A stretch of 64,000 nt of DNA. Origin: Tricholomella constricta. Taxonomy: Eukaryota; Basidiomycota; Agaricomycetes; Agaricales; Lyophyllaceae. Shown piece after piece: positions 18,401 through 27,732 of the stretch; positions within the stretch are counted from its first letter, which is position 1, and every line of letters begins with the position of its first letter. The stretch is taken from positions 124,001 to 188,000 of the forward strand of contig JAACJP010000050.1 in the NCBI GenBank assembly GCA_013368375.1, in the 5' to 3' direction. The notes under the pieces were generated by a model. The model saw only the letters and a program-made list of their open reading frames with translations. It did not search any database and was not told where the DNA came from. The translations under genes were made by a program, and so were the position numbers.

Positions 18401-20223
18401 ATGGTCCCTGGATCTGATGACTGGAAACTGGGCTATGAACAGTTTCTAGAGGAGTTTTCTACACTTGTGGCTTCTTTTCCACCTCCATTTTTATATGTCA
18501 ACGATGCTACATCTCCACGAGTGACGGGATCGGTCATAGATTTTGCTCTTGACGACATCCAGCGGACAGAACCTGGTCCATCGAGACGCGTTCATCACGC
18601 GAAGGTGAATGCCGTGGCTTGCTTTACACCTCGGTTGCTTTACGACTCGATTTTGAACGCTTTGACGAAATGGAAACCCAGCTGGGACAACGGATGTGCG
18701 AATTGGAGCTTGGAAGCTGACTCTCAACGGTTCAATGAGAACTTTGATGGCTTCATCCATGGGTTGCGCGCTGTCAGCGTTCATCTGCGCGATAAAGGGG
18801 AGGGAAAGGGAAAGGCGAAAGAGAAAATGCAACTGGAGGAGCAAGATGTGCGGTTGGTCATTGTAATTGAGCGTGCGGAAAGGCTGAAAGAAAACTTGCC
18901 TGAAATTCTGGTGCCATTGACGCGGTTGGCTGAACTGGTGCGTCACGCGTCGTGTTATTGGGACAATAATCCTGATCTTCGTCACAGACGCAACTCGATT
19001 TGACGGTCGTTCTAATATCAGAAGTTCGATGGGAGGATATTAGACCTTCCCTTGGAGCCTCACCCGATCCGTATTTTATCGACATACCCCCACCGGCGAA
19101 AGAAAGTATGCGTCATTCGCCGTGAAAATATGCCAGACGCTGCTAATAGTGTTACAGCCATTGTTCAGCGCGTAAATTCCAAATTCCCAATGTCTGACGG
19201 CCACAGTCCTGGCCCCTACCACCCGTCACTGAGAGGACTCTACTCGCACTTTGTTACGGTGCTCTGCGACGTCTGCTTCCCCTTTACCCATGATTCTCAG
19301 GAAATCCAGTACATCGCAGCAGCTCGATGGCCTGGCTTCGTTCAACCAGTCCTCGATGAACATCAATGCACTAACAGCGACGTGATGGACCTCGACGAAA
19401 GAAATAACCCGACACCTGAATTCCCACCACCATCAGAGGACGTTCGAATGCGCCTCAGTCGGCTCTTCAATGCGTCGTTGAGCACCGCCCTGGAAGAACT
19501 CTACCCCCGACTCACCAACGCGTCCGACTGGGCAGCCAGGAACAAGCCAGAACCCGACCTGCTCGCGAAACACCCGAGACACATTGTACAACCTTTGGAT
19601 GGGGGTGCGAAAGGGGCCGGAAATGGGACCCAGGCGCTGCCTAGGATGTCGAGGTTCATATTGGTGGCAGCATTTCTGGCCTCAACGAATCCTGCCAAAT
19701 CGGATCTGCGGATGTTTGGACGCGGTCTGGACGAGAAAAGGAGGAAGCGGCGGGCGAGGAAAATTACGAAGGCCGGGCCTGCGATGGTAGGTTGTGCTTC
19801 CAACAATAGGCCATCCACGCTCATCCCTTATTGTTAGATCCCGCAACGGTTGCTCGGCCCTCTAGCATTCCCGCTTGACAGGCTCCTTGCAATTCTCGGG
19901 GCCCTGTTAGAAGAGAATGACGCTGAAACCCGGTTGCCCGCACCAGAGTACACTATTCCTGGGGAGTATACCGACATGGAGATCAGCAGGGTTGGAATCT
20001 ATTCGGCCGTGCGTGATACTGCTTTCTCGGCTTTGTGGTCCTTACCTGGACGATATGATAGGTCATGGAGCTCACCTCGATGCGGCTTCTTCATAGAACG
20101 ACTCCTGGTGATAGGATCGATGGACCTCCTTCATTCAAATGCGGGATTTCCTTCGAGGTGGCCCTAGCTTTGGCGAAACAACTCGCTATTCCATTGAACG
20201 ACCTCATGTGGGATCCAGCATAA
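18401..20223 (+). CDS. ORC5: Origin recognition complex subunit 5
   Basis: Five exons in phase (18401-18937, 18988-19105, 19158-19786, 19838-20008, 20062-20223) give 538 aa. Orc5 is an AAA+-like subunit of the ORC complex that marks replication origins and loads MCM with Cdc6 and Cdt1. Matching segments are the N-terminal core (PPPFLYVNDA ... VNAVACFTPRLLYDSILNAL), the Walker-B strand (VRLVIVIERAERL), sensor-like TVVLISEVRWEDIRP, and the conserved C-terminal winged-helix end (MELTSMRLLHR ... FKCGISFEVALALAKQL ... DLMWDPA). The Walker-A position reads NDATSPRVT and lacks the GxxxxGK[ST] signature, so ATP binding by this subunit is doubtful. Length is normal for fungal Orc5. Basic NLS-like sequence (DEKRRKRRARK) lies in exon 3. 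Confidence 0.92.
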
Positions 20224-20479
20224 TCCTGCGACGTCCTAGCCTCCGGAATCACTTTTCGAATCTTATGTCTTAATACTCAGAATTTACGCACTCGAACGCC
20301 TTTTTGACGCCGGTGACGATGCGCAGTGAACCACCCCCTATATACTGGAAGCTCGAGACGCACTGACGTCTGATAAATGTCATTCAAAGCTCACTCATTC
20401 GCGACCTACACCAAGAAATGCTAACACTCGCCATCTCCCATGCCTGCACCTGCAGAGAGGGTCCCTGAATGAGACCGGT

Positions 20480-20812
20480 GCCACAAGCCACTGGCAATGA
20501 CCGGCCCTACCTTTGCATATTACCCTAGGCATGTGTCGAGTTGAAATGGGGCTACACGATATCTGCTTGGGCTTCTGCACGGACATTTGCGTATTCTGAG
20601 CATGGATGCTGACATCAACTGCGGTGGGCTTGCTGAATGTTGTGCTGACTGAATGTGGCTCGAAATCCCAGGTGTACATCCAGTGTGCATCACTACGCTC
20701 GTGAAAAGTGTCGCCCCCATTACGCGTTGGACCGCTTCTCACTCGTCAGTAATTTCTCCTCCTTTGTGTTCCATTTGATTCACCGCAGCACGTTGCGTTT
20801 CGTAACCACCAA
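20480..20812 (+). pseudogene. Truncated KNH/Kre9-like gene fragment A
   Basis: This stretch matches the intact KNH-like gene at 44077-44909 over part of intron 1 (from about 20541), exon 2, intron 2 and the first bases of exon 3. Exon 2 is interrupted: an extra ~11 bp lies inside the VYI-TTL region and part of the APITCSHSVF segment is missing. Exon 3 breaks off after YTLRFVTTK, where the first orphan-gene repeat begins. Weak similarity to exon 1 (around QPVAGTT) lies near 20480. No reading frame survives. The left boundary is approximate. Confidence 0.7.
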
Positions 20813-21073
20813 GATCATATCGATGATATCATCATGACGAGACATTTCCAGTTCTGCCGTTGTATAATAACTTCAGTTTATCCGAGACACCGGCCCAGGT
20901 ACTTAAGTCTGTGGTCACGGAGAACTGTGAGCTCGTAATCGCCCCTAATCCCTGCCTGACTTTATTTCCCCCCACAATGACATCCACACTGACATGCGGC
21001 TGCCAGTGTCACGCGCCGCAGCCCCCTCACACATGGCGTGTTCAAAGGCATCATATTTCCGTACATTACCCTG

Positions 21074-21081
21074 TATATATA
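21074..21081 (+). promoter_or_regulatory. TATA-like box of orphan gene copy 1
   Basis: TATATATA lies ~64 bp before the proposed start codon. The same position in the other units has TATATATC (copy 2) and TATATAAC (copy 3). Confidence 0.4.
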
Positions 21082-21137
21082 CGAGCTGAAGACACTTCCA
21101 TTGCAGAAATGTCCTCGTCCAAGTATGCGACGGAGAG

Positions 21138-21764
21138 ATGAAAATCACCGAGGAATACTGGATGCGAACCAGCGACGCAGGTGAGCTTGACCTACGTCAA
21201 GGCAAATTCTGTCTGAAACAGGTACCATACTATGTGAGTGTGGTGACCCAATAAAATGCTGAAAACAAATTAACAACTGGAAGATCTTTGGGGAAGGGAC
21301 TATCCCATATCGTCTGGGAATGTTATATCCCGGTCCCGGTCCTTCTCAATCCGCCGGTTGTGTCCTGAGGTCAGTTGCTGCGATTGATGCTCTTAGAGCG
21401 GGCACTAGGTATATCCGAATTATAAGTAAGTAGCACCTACCAATGATGTGGCTTAGCATTCGCGCGATTGACCGACTGTCTTGCAGCCTGGTCCGACTGG
21501 ACCTCCTATCTTCGCAAATTGAAAGAACCTTCAAAAGTATTCAAAGCTAAGACGTTGAAAGAAGCATACCGGCGTTTAAAGCGCAAAGTATATTATGCAT
21601 GGTATCCAGAGTATAAGCCCTCCCTCTGCATTCCCCTCCCGCCTGCACCTTTCCTTACGGATGACGAAGCCGTAAATTCGGTCAATGATTCAAGTCAGAG
21701 CTGTCTACCACGCTTTCAGCCTTCTGATTCCACCCTCGTCCTCGTAGATAGCGAATTATCATGA
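21138..21764 (+). CDS. Orphan tandem gene family, copy 1 (171 aa)
   Basis: Exons 21138-21233, 21284-21425 and 21487-21764 join in phase (introns 50 and 61 nt; donors GTGAGT and GTAAGT). The protein starts MKITEEYWMRTSDAGELDLR, has a middle segment ending GTRYIRII, then a basic aromatic region (WSDWTSYLRKLKEP ... LKEAYRRLKRKVYYAWYPEY) and a Ser/Asp-rich tail (VNSVNDSSQSCLPRFQ). No signal peptide, TM segment or known domain was recognised. That it is coding is supported by comparison with copies 2 (24329-24959) and 3 (25737-26355): all keep the frame, both introns and stop-free reading, and length differences are multiples of three. An upstream ORF (ATG at 21110, MSSSKYATER) ends at a TGA overlapping this ATG. 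The function is unknown. Confidence 0.6.
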
Positions 21765-21993
21765 CATATCATCAATTTCCATGTAGCGCTCACTACCTCT
21801 ACAAATCAATTAAGTACACAAGAGGCAAATCCCACGGCGGTTGGCTTGTACTTGGCTGGTATTTCGTTCCTCTACCCCTTCTTAAGAATTTTAACCACAA
21901 AGTTGAGTACCCGATTGCCCAGATTGACCGAATTCTTCGTATCACCCTCCCCCCACTCCCTCTCCTGTTCCTAGAGACGTAACACCCGCATAT

Positions 21994-23676
21994 ATGCGCT
22001 CTTTAACCACTTTTCATCTATCTGGTGCTTCACGAACTCCAATTGTTTGTCGTTCTCTTTCCCGCCCGTCTTCTGCTCCCATACCTCGCCCCAATACTCC
22101 TCTTGTTCCCTCTTCGCAGTCTCTTCCATCGGTTCCCCCCGTCGTTTCCCCTCGTCTGCATGTTCCTCCTGTACCTATCCGTTCCCCATCTATTCCCCAT
22201 TCTTCTCGAATCCCTTCGCCTACGTATGTTCGTCTCAACACTCATGTCGCGCCTCAACCACTTTATACTGCTATTTTGTCCTACGCCGCTATATCTTCTC
22301 CTCCACCTCCTTCTTCTGGCATTCCTCGCACCCCACTATTTTATCCGTCTCCTCCTCCCTCTATTGCATCCCCTACTGTTCTGCCGACTGTCCACAATTA
22401 CTCCCGGCCGCCATCCGTTCCATCGTCTGATCTCTCTCGTCCTCCTTCGGTTTTACCTATGCATTTTTCTCCTACTCCCTCTGTTCGCTCTCTTTCGGCT
22501 CGCTCTGTTAGATCTTCCGCCCCTTCTACCTACAATATTTAGGAGACAAAACTTCCTTCTACTACACATATGCCTTTACTCTCGAAGGCTGGTGACTGGC
22601 CCGACTGGTATTCTGGCGTCCAAAGTACTATCGAGCATACTGGACTCTGGGCCTTCGTTGCACCTGATCCGTTACCTGGCATCATCTCGGATCCAGCTGC
22701 CGTTCCTGCCTTTCCCCCTTTCGTCGACTTCGCCGTTCATGGTGTCGGCTCTCCGGAATTCGAAGCCTATCAATCTTGGTGGCGTCTTGACGATATCGTC
22801 TCTCATATCATTACCAGTCGCCTTGGGCCCGTTCCGCGTCGTCTCATTGCCTTAGAAAAACGCGACGCATATGGCCACCGCATCTCTTCTTCTCGTGGTT
22901 TACTTTTCATTCTACGCGATAAGTATGGGGTTGGAAATGCTGCCGCAGCGGAACTTATCAAGACGGTTACTCTTCAACGAAAGGCGACTTCTCTCGGCGC
23001 TGTTCCCAGTTACGTTACCACTTGGCAACAGGCTATTATGCAGACCCAGGTTACTCGGTGGCCCTTCTCCCGCTACCAACAGATCCAGAAATTCATCGAT
23101 GGCCTTCCAAACATTTCCGCCTTTGACCACCTCTGCACTGAAGTTCGTGCAGTTATTGAACGGAGCGACGACGACCATCGTCTCACTTTCGACTACCTTG
23201 CTTTTGAGGTCCTGAAAATCGAAATGGACCTTCGACGTCTAGCTGTTCTGCATCCACCTCCCCGTCGCTCCGTACCCACTGCTGCTCTCGCTACCGCCTC
23301 CTCGCCTACTTCTTTGTCTACTCCTCCCACCTCGTCTACTACACCTGATCGTCCCCTTTGCGACAACTGCGGTTCTTACGGCCATCTTCACCCGAATTGC
23401 TGGAAACCGGGAGGGGGCGACGAACTTAGAAGCGTCGACACGACAAGGTCGACGTCAACAACCACGACAGACAACGCCGAATCGGAACTCAAACACCGAA
23501 ACCGGCACCACCACCACCACGTAGCGGGAAACACAACAGGCACACTCCTCGAGAACGCGCCCGCGAGACTGACTGGGTCACGAATATCCATTATGCCCCC
23601 TGATCATTATTTTTCACTCTATTCCTTTTCATCCCCTTCTCTATACATACTTCCACATATGCCAACCATGAACTAA
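21994..23676 (+). mobile_element. Copia-type gag-only retroelement fragment with one in-frame TAG
   Basis: Two ORFs in the same frame, 21994-22542 and 22570-23676, are separated by a single TAG at 22540. The first is Pro/Ser-rich. The second has a Copia/UBN2-like gag (KAGDWPDWYSGVQSTIEHTG ... YQSWWRLDDIVSHI ... YVTTWQQAI ... FIDGLPN) and a CCHC zinc knuckle (CDNCGSYGHLHPNC). Sequence between the TAG and the next ATG (ETKLPSTTH) still reads like coding, so the TAG is probably a nonsense change or a readthrough stop. No protease, integrase, reverse transcriptase or RNase H follows, and I see no LTR pair. The element sits between orphan repeat units 1 and 2 and could have inserted there. It ends with a short AT-rich/ATC-repeat tail near 23870-23890. 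Confidence 0.75.
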
Positions 23677-24029
23677 TCACCCACAGCGACATTCGAACAC
23701 CCCACTACATTCTCGAAAACCCACAGCCACAAACACCCGACCAGCACCACCGATACTTAGAGACTACGAGATCCACCGCTTAAAATCACACCCACATCAC
23801 CACTTACTTTACTATTATTTGGCTTAGTATAGCCCTGCCCCTTAGCTCAGTAGCTTGACCGGCAGTAAAAAACAGATTTCATCATCATCCAATGCCCATC
23901 ACGCATTTCTTTTCTGTAAGCCTGGCCCCGCCCGCGACTTGATTAGTACCTGACAGTATTGGCTCAAGCTTTTTGAATTTACTTTTTCTCCCCTTCGTTT
24001 CCACAAAGCGCGACGCGCTTGTCTGCCGT

Positions 24030-25020
24030 TATCGATGCTATCATTATGACGAGACATTTCCAGTTCTGCCGTTGTAAGTAGTTTATCTGAGACACCGGCC
24101 CAGGTACTTAAGTCTGTGGTCACGGAGAACTGTCTCGTAATTACCCCTAATCCCTGCCTGACTTTATTTCCCCCCACAATGACATCCACACTGACATGCG
24201 GCTGTCACGCGCGGGTGCCTACATGGCGTGTTAAAAGGCAATCATATTTCCGTATGTTACCCTGTATATATCCGAGCTGAAGACACTTGCACTGCAGAAA
24301 CGTACTCGTCCAAGTATGCAACGGAGAGATGAAAATCACCGAGCAATGCTGGATGCGAATCAGCGACGCATGTGAGCTTGACCTACGTCAAGGCAAATTC
24401 AATCTGAAAAAGGTACCATACTATGTGAGTGTGCCAGTGACCCAATAAAATGCTGAAAACAAATTAACAACTGGAAGGTCTTTGGGGAAGGCACTATCCC
24501 AGTTTGTCTAGGAAGGGTATATCCCGGTTTTGATGCTTCTCAATCCGATTATGTCTTGAGGTCATTCACTGTGATTAATGCTCTTGGAGGCAGTAGGTAT
24601 ATCCGAATCATAAGTAAGTAGCATCCTACCAATGATGTGGCTTAGCATTCGCGCGATTGACCGACTGTCTTGCAGCCTGGTCCGACTGGACCTCCTATCT
24701 TCGCAAATTGAAGGAACCCACACAAGTATTAAGAGCTAAGACGTTGAAAGAAGCATATCGGCGTTTAAAGCTCAAAGTATATTATGCATGGTATCCAGAG
24801 TACAAGCCCCTTCCAGAGCCCCTCCGGCCCCTCCTGCCTACACCTTTACCTACGGATGGTGAAGCCGTAAATTCGGTCAATGATTCAAGTCAGAGCTGTC
24901 TATCACGCTTTCAGCCTTCTGATTCCACCGTCGTCGTCATAGATAGCTGGTTTTTATGATATATAATCAATTTCCATGTAGTGTTTTCAAGTTCAACTCT
25001 ACCTCTACAAATTTATTATC
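24030..25020 (+). repeat. Orphan-gene repeat unit 2
   Basis: Second direct copy, starting TATCATTATGACGAGACATT and ending near CTCTACAAATTTATTATC. It is the most diverged of the three intact units. Confidence 0.8.
24329..24959 (+). CDS. Orphan tandem gene family, copy 2 (171 aa)
   Basis: Exons 24329-24424, 24478-24613 and 24676-24959 join in phase. The protein starts MKITEQCWMRISDACELDLR and keeps WSDWTSYLRKLKEP and LKVYYAWYPEYKP. Exon 2 is two codons shorter than in copies 1 and 3 and the Pro-rich part of exon 3 two codons longer, so indels respect the frame while many residues differ. Intron 1 has a 3-bp insertion. The upstream ORF seen in copies 1 and 3 is lost here because its ATG is ACG. 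A TATA-like box is kept near 24264. Function unknown; no known domain. Coding potential is inferred from comparison only, and expression cannot be seen. Confidence 0.6.
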
Positions 25021-25487
25021 TAGTGCGAAGCGAGGAACGACCGGAGAATTAGATGTAGGTCTTTGTGGGATCGTCGGGTGTTGCCGACATCTCTTCTCCT
25101 CCGGCCACCTCGTCGTTCCCGGAAACTTGAGCTCTCCATCGTCGAGAGCGGCTCCACACTCCGTTCTTTGCCCCACCCTCCACTCCCTCAAAACTCGAAC
25201 ATTCGCCATCACGCAGCCAGCTGGTGTAAGTGGAATGATACTCGTCTCATGACCTTCGCCGAGCATACGAGCTTCGGGCTCCCACCCGCCCGATCGCAGC
25301 TCGCCTCGGCCACCTAGGCTTGGGTAGATTCCTTTCCTTGCACCGGGAAGCGCTTCGCGCTTTCACCCACTTCGCATACATCATCTTACACGCTACAATC
25401 TTGATAGATGTCTAATGCTAATACCTCTGCTCAGTCCTCACCTTCCTGGCTAATCCGCCCTGAGTTTCAGACAAAGACAATTACTTT
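25021..25487. other. Spacer between orphan units 2 and 3
   Basis: This ~470 bp is absent from the other unit junctions. It has fairly open frames on both strands but no motif I recognise; a small hairpin AAGCGC-TTC-GCGCTT lies near 25348. It may be another mobile-element remnant. Confidence 0.35.
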
Positions 25488-26415
25488 AGATTATCCGAGA
25501 CACCGGCCCAGGTACTTAAGTCTGTGGTCACGGAGAACTGTCTCGTAATCACCCCTAATCCCTGACTTCATTTCCCCAAATGACATCCACATTGACATGC
25601 GGCTGTCTGTGTCACGCGCCGCGACCCCCTACATGGCGTGTTCAAAGGCATCATATTTCCGTACATTACCCTGTATATAACGAGCTGAAGACACTTGCAT
25701 TGCAGAAATGTCCTCGTCCAAGTATGCAACGGAGAGATGAAAATCACCGAGGAATACTGGATGCGAACCAGCGACGCAGGTGAGCTTGACCTACGTCAAG
25801 GCAAATTCTGTCTGAACCAGGTACAATACTATGTGAGTGTGGTGACCCAATAAAATGCTGAAAACAAATTAATAACTGGAAGATCTTTGGGGAAGGGACT
25901 TTCCCATTATGTCTGGGAATGTTATATCCCGGTCCCGATCCTTCTCAATCCGCCGGTCATGTCCTGAGGTCAGTTGCTGCGATTAATGCTCTTAGAGCCG
26001 GCACTAGGTATATCCGAATCATAAGTAAGTAGCATCCTACCAATGATGTGGCTTAGCATTCGCGCGATTGACCGACTGTCTTGCAGCCTGGTCCGACTGG
26101 TCCTCCTATCTTCGCAAATTGAAAGAACCTTCAAAAGTATTCAAAGCTAAGACGTTGAAAGAAGCATACCGGCGTTTAAAGCTCAAAGTATATTATGCAT
26201 GGTATCCAGAGTACAAGGCCCCCCTCTGGAGACCCTTCCCGCCTGCACCTTTCCCTACGGATGACGAAGCCGTAAATTCGGTCAATGATTCAAGTCAAAG
26301 CTGTCTACCACGCTTTCAGCCTTCTGATTCCACCCTCGTCCTCGTAGATAGCTGATTATTATGACATATCATCAATTTCCATGCAGCGTTCACTAATACC
26401 TCTACAAATCAATTA
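25488..26415 (+). repeat. Orphan-gene repeat unit 3
   Basis: Third direct copy. It starts at TTAGATTATCCGAGACACCGG, so it lacks the first ~60 bp of unit 1, and ends near CTACAAATCAATTACTTATG. It is very close to unit 1. Confidence 0.8.
25737..26355 (+). CDS. Orphan tandem gene family, copy 3 (168 aa)
   Basis: Exons 25737-25832, 25883-26024 and 26087-26355 join in phase. It differs from copy 1 at scattered codons and ends three codons earlier (VLVDS then stop). The first exon is almost identical to copy 1 (MKITEEYWMRTSDAGELDLR). The upstream ORF with a stop overlapping the start codon is kept. The 3' flank runs into a minus-strand KNH-like fragment, so the two are convergent; the same pairing in inverted orientation exists at 44-45.7 kb. 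No domain assignment is possible. Confidence 0.6.
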
Positions 26416-26639
26416 CTTATGATTGAGAAATCGACTACATAAGTATTCAATGTTATCGGCTCCTCAACTAGTCCTCCTTTTCCCTTGAGTTCAACATTGT
26501 CGTAACCAGGCTTTCCCTTCAGTTTACATTGCCGTAGCTAATGTGTTTCTCAATTGGGTGCACGTCCTCCGTCGATGTAGCTTCAAACAAAACCATTTGT
26601 TATATGATAATCTCGAATTCGAAACACAGCGGAGAGGGG

Positions 26640-27085
26640 ATCATCGGGGGTATCGCATAATGAGAAGGTAAGTAGAGTACAATAAAAGGGGATGAAAAAA
26701 AAATTGAAGGTGAGCGAATAAACTGTGCATGATGATATAACCAAAGGGCAATACAAAAAACGAGAGAGTCCATCCACGCGAACCAGTACAGGTGATGCCG
26801 AGCCCGAGTCCGAGACTCATGTCCAGCAGCGTAGGGCACGTAAACGCGAGGACGCGGAACCGGTTCGTGTCCAGGTCGATCTTCGAGATTACCGACTGGT
26901 GAGAAGCGGTTGGTAGGCCGGAAGGTATGAAAACAGAGAGGGATTCACGCGTAATGCCAGGGGCGACGTTTTTCGCGAGCGTAGTAGTGATGTACACCTG
27001 GGATTTCGAGCCGCATTTCTGCAAGCCCACCGCATCTAGCGTTAGCAGCCATGCTAGCGCTCAGATTGCCCAGATGCTTTACCGG
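26640..27085 (-). pseudogene. Truncated KNH/Kre9-like gene fragment B
   Basis: On the minus strand this matches the intact gene at 44077-44909: the end of intron 1 (near 27075), then VYITTTLAKNVAPG ... SVFIPSGLPTASH, a direct jump to the distal part of exon 3 (KIDLDTNRFRVLAF), and the 3' flank. Exon 1 is absent and ~330 bp spanning intron 2 and most of exon 3 are deleted, so the Ser/Thr-rich body is lost. There is a 3-bp duplication in VYITT. Homology with the flank of the intact gene continues to about 26530. Confidence 0.75.
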
Positions 27086-27732
27086 CGTTTTGACGGTAAA
27101 ACATCCAACGATTTTTGGTTTTGAATGAACCAACTTGAACTGATTCACAGTGGCGTCCGCCGACGCCGCACGCAAGGTCAACTCGACACGGTAGGTACTC
27201 CGATGCAATGGTTGAGCTGATTGAGCTAAGGATGTGATATACAAAAGCCCACGGTATGCTCAGCGATGTGGCCGTCGGTCATTGCCAGTGGGTCTCTTTT
27301 TCTTGGCCTTGATTTTGGCTATATGCGGCGCGATGCGAGTGTTTTTCGCAGCATATGATGTGTTTTGTTGGGCGAAGGCAGCTTTTTTGAACGACATTTA
27401 TTCGAGTCAGACGTCAGTGCGTCTCGAGCTTCGAAGTTGATGACTATTAGCGAAAGACATGTATTGTAGGACATATCCATAATGTACAGTCTGAGAATCC
27501 TGATATTCCGGCCAATGCAAGCAGTCCAAGCAGTCCAGTTGGCGCATCTACGACGATCCCTCCTCCGAAGAATCACCCTCGTCATCATTGTCATTGCCAG
27601 TTGGTGTGTCCTCGTCCAACGGAACCTCCCTTCCTTTCCGATATTCATGCCCCACAAAGTTCATCACACTGAGCGCAACAATTCAGGCACTGAGCATCAA
27701 CAAAAGGCGAAGGGCGAAAGGAAGTAAACGCA
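27086..27732. other. Intergenic region
   Basis: No recognisable gene. It separates KNH fragment B from the 3' end of the F-box/WD40 gene. Confidence 0.45.

Larger units (their letters stand above)
20813..21811 (+). repeat. Orphan-gene repeat unit 1
   Basis: First of three direct copies of a ~0.9-1 kb unit (others at 24030-25020 and 25488-26415). It begins near ATGACGAGACATTTCCAG, shared with unit 2, continues with GACACCGGCCCAGGTACTTA, shared by all three, and ends near CTACAAATCAATTA. It contains a TATA-like box, an upstream ORF and a three-exon gene. Boundaries are by eye. Confidence 0.8.

Noticed and set aside
20978..21141. Upstream ORF starting MTSTLTCGC in the orphan unit
   Set aside because: It spans the TATA-like box and its frame is not kept in copies 2 and 3, so it is more likely promoter sequence.
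22025..22855. 276-codon Leu-rich plus-strand ORF
   Set aside because: It is a frame-shifted shadow of the Pro/Ser-rich gag frame; the gag frame carries recognisable motifs and this one does not.
23680..23895. Possible tRNA gene from TTAGCTCAGTAG
   Set aside because: There is no cloverleaf, acceptor stem or B box downstream of the A-box-like word.
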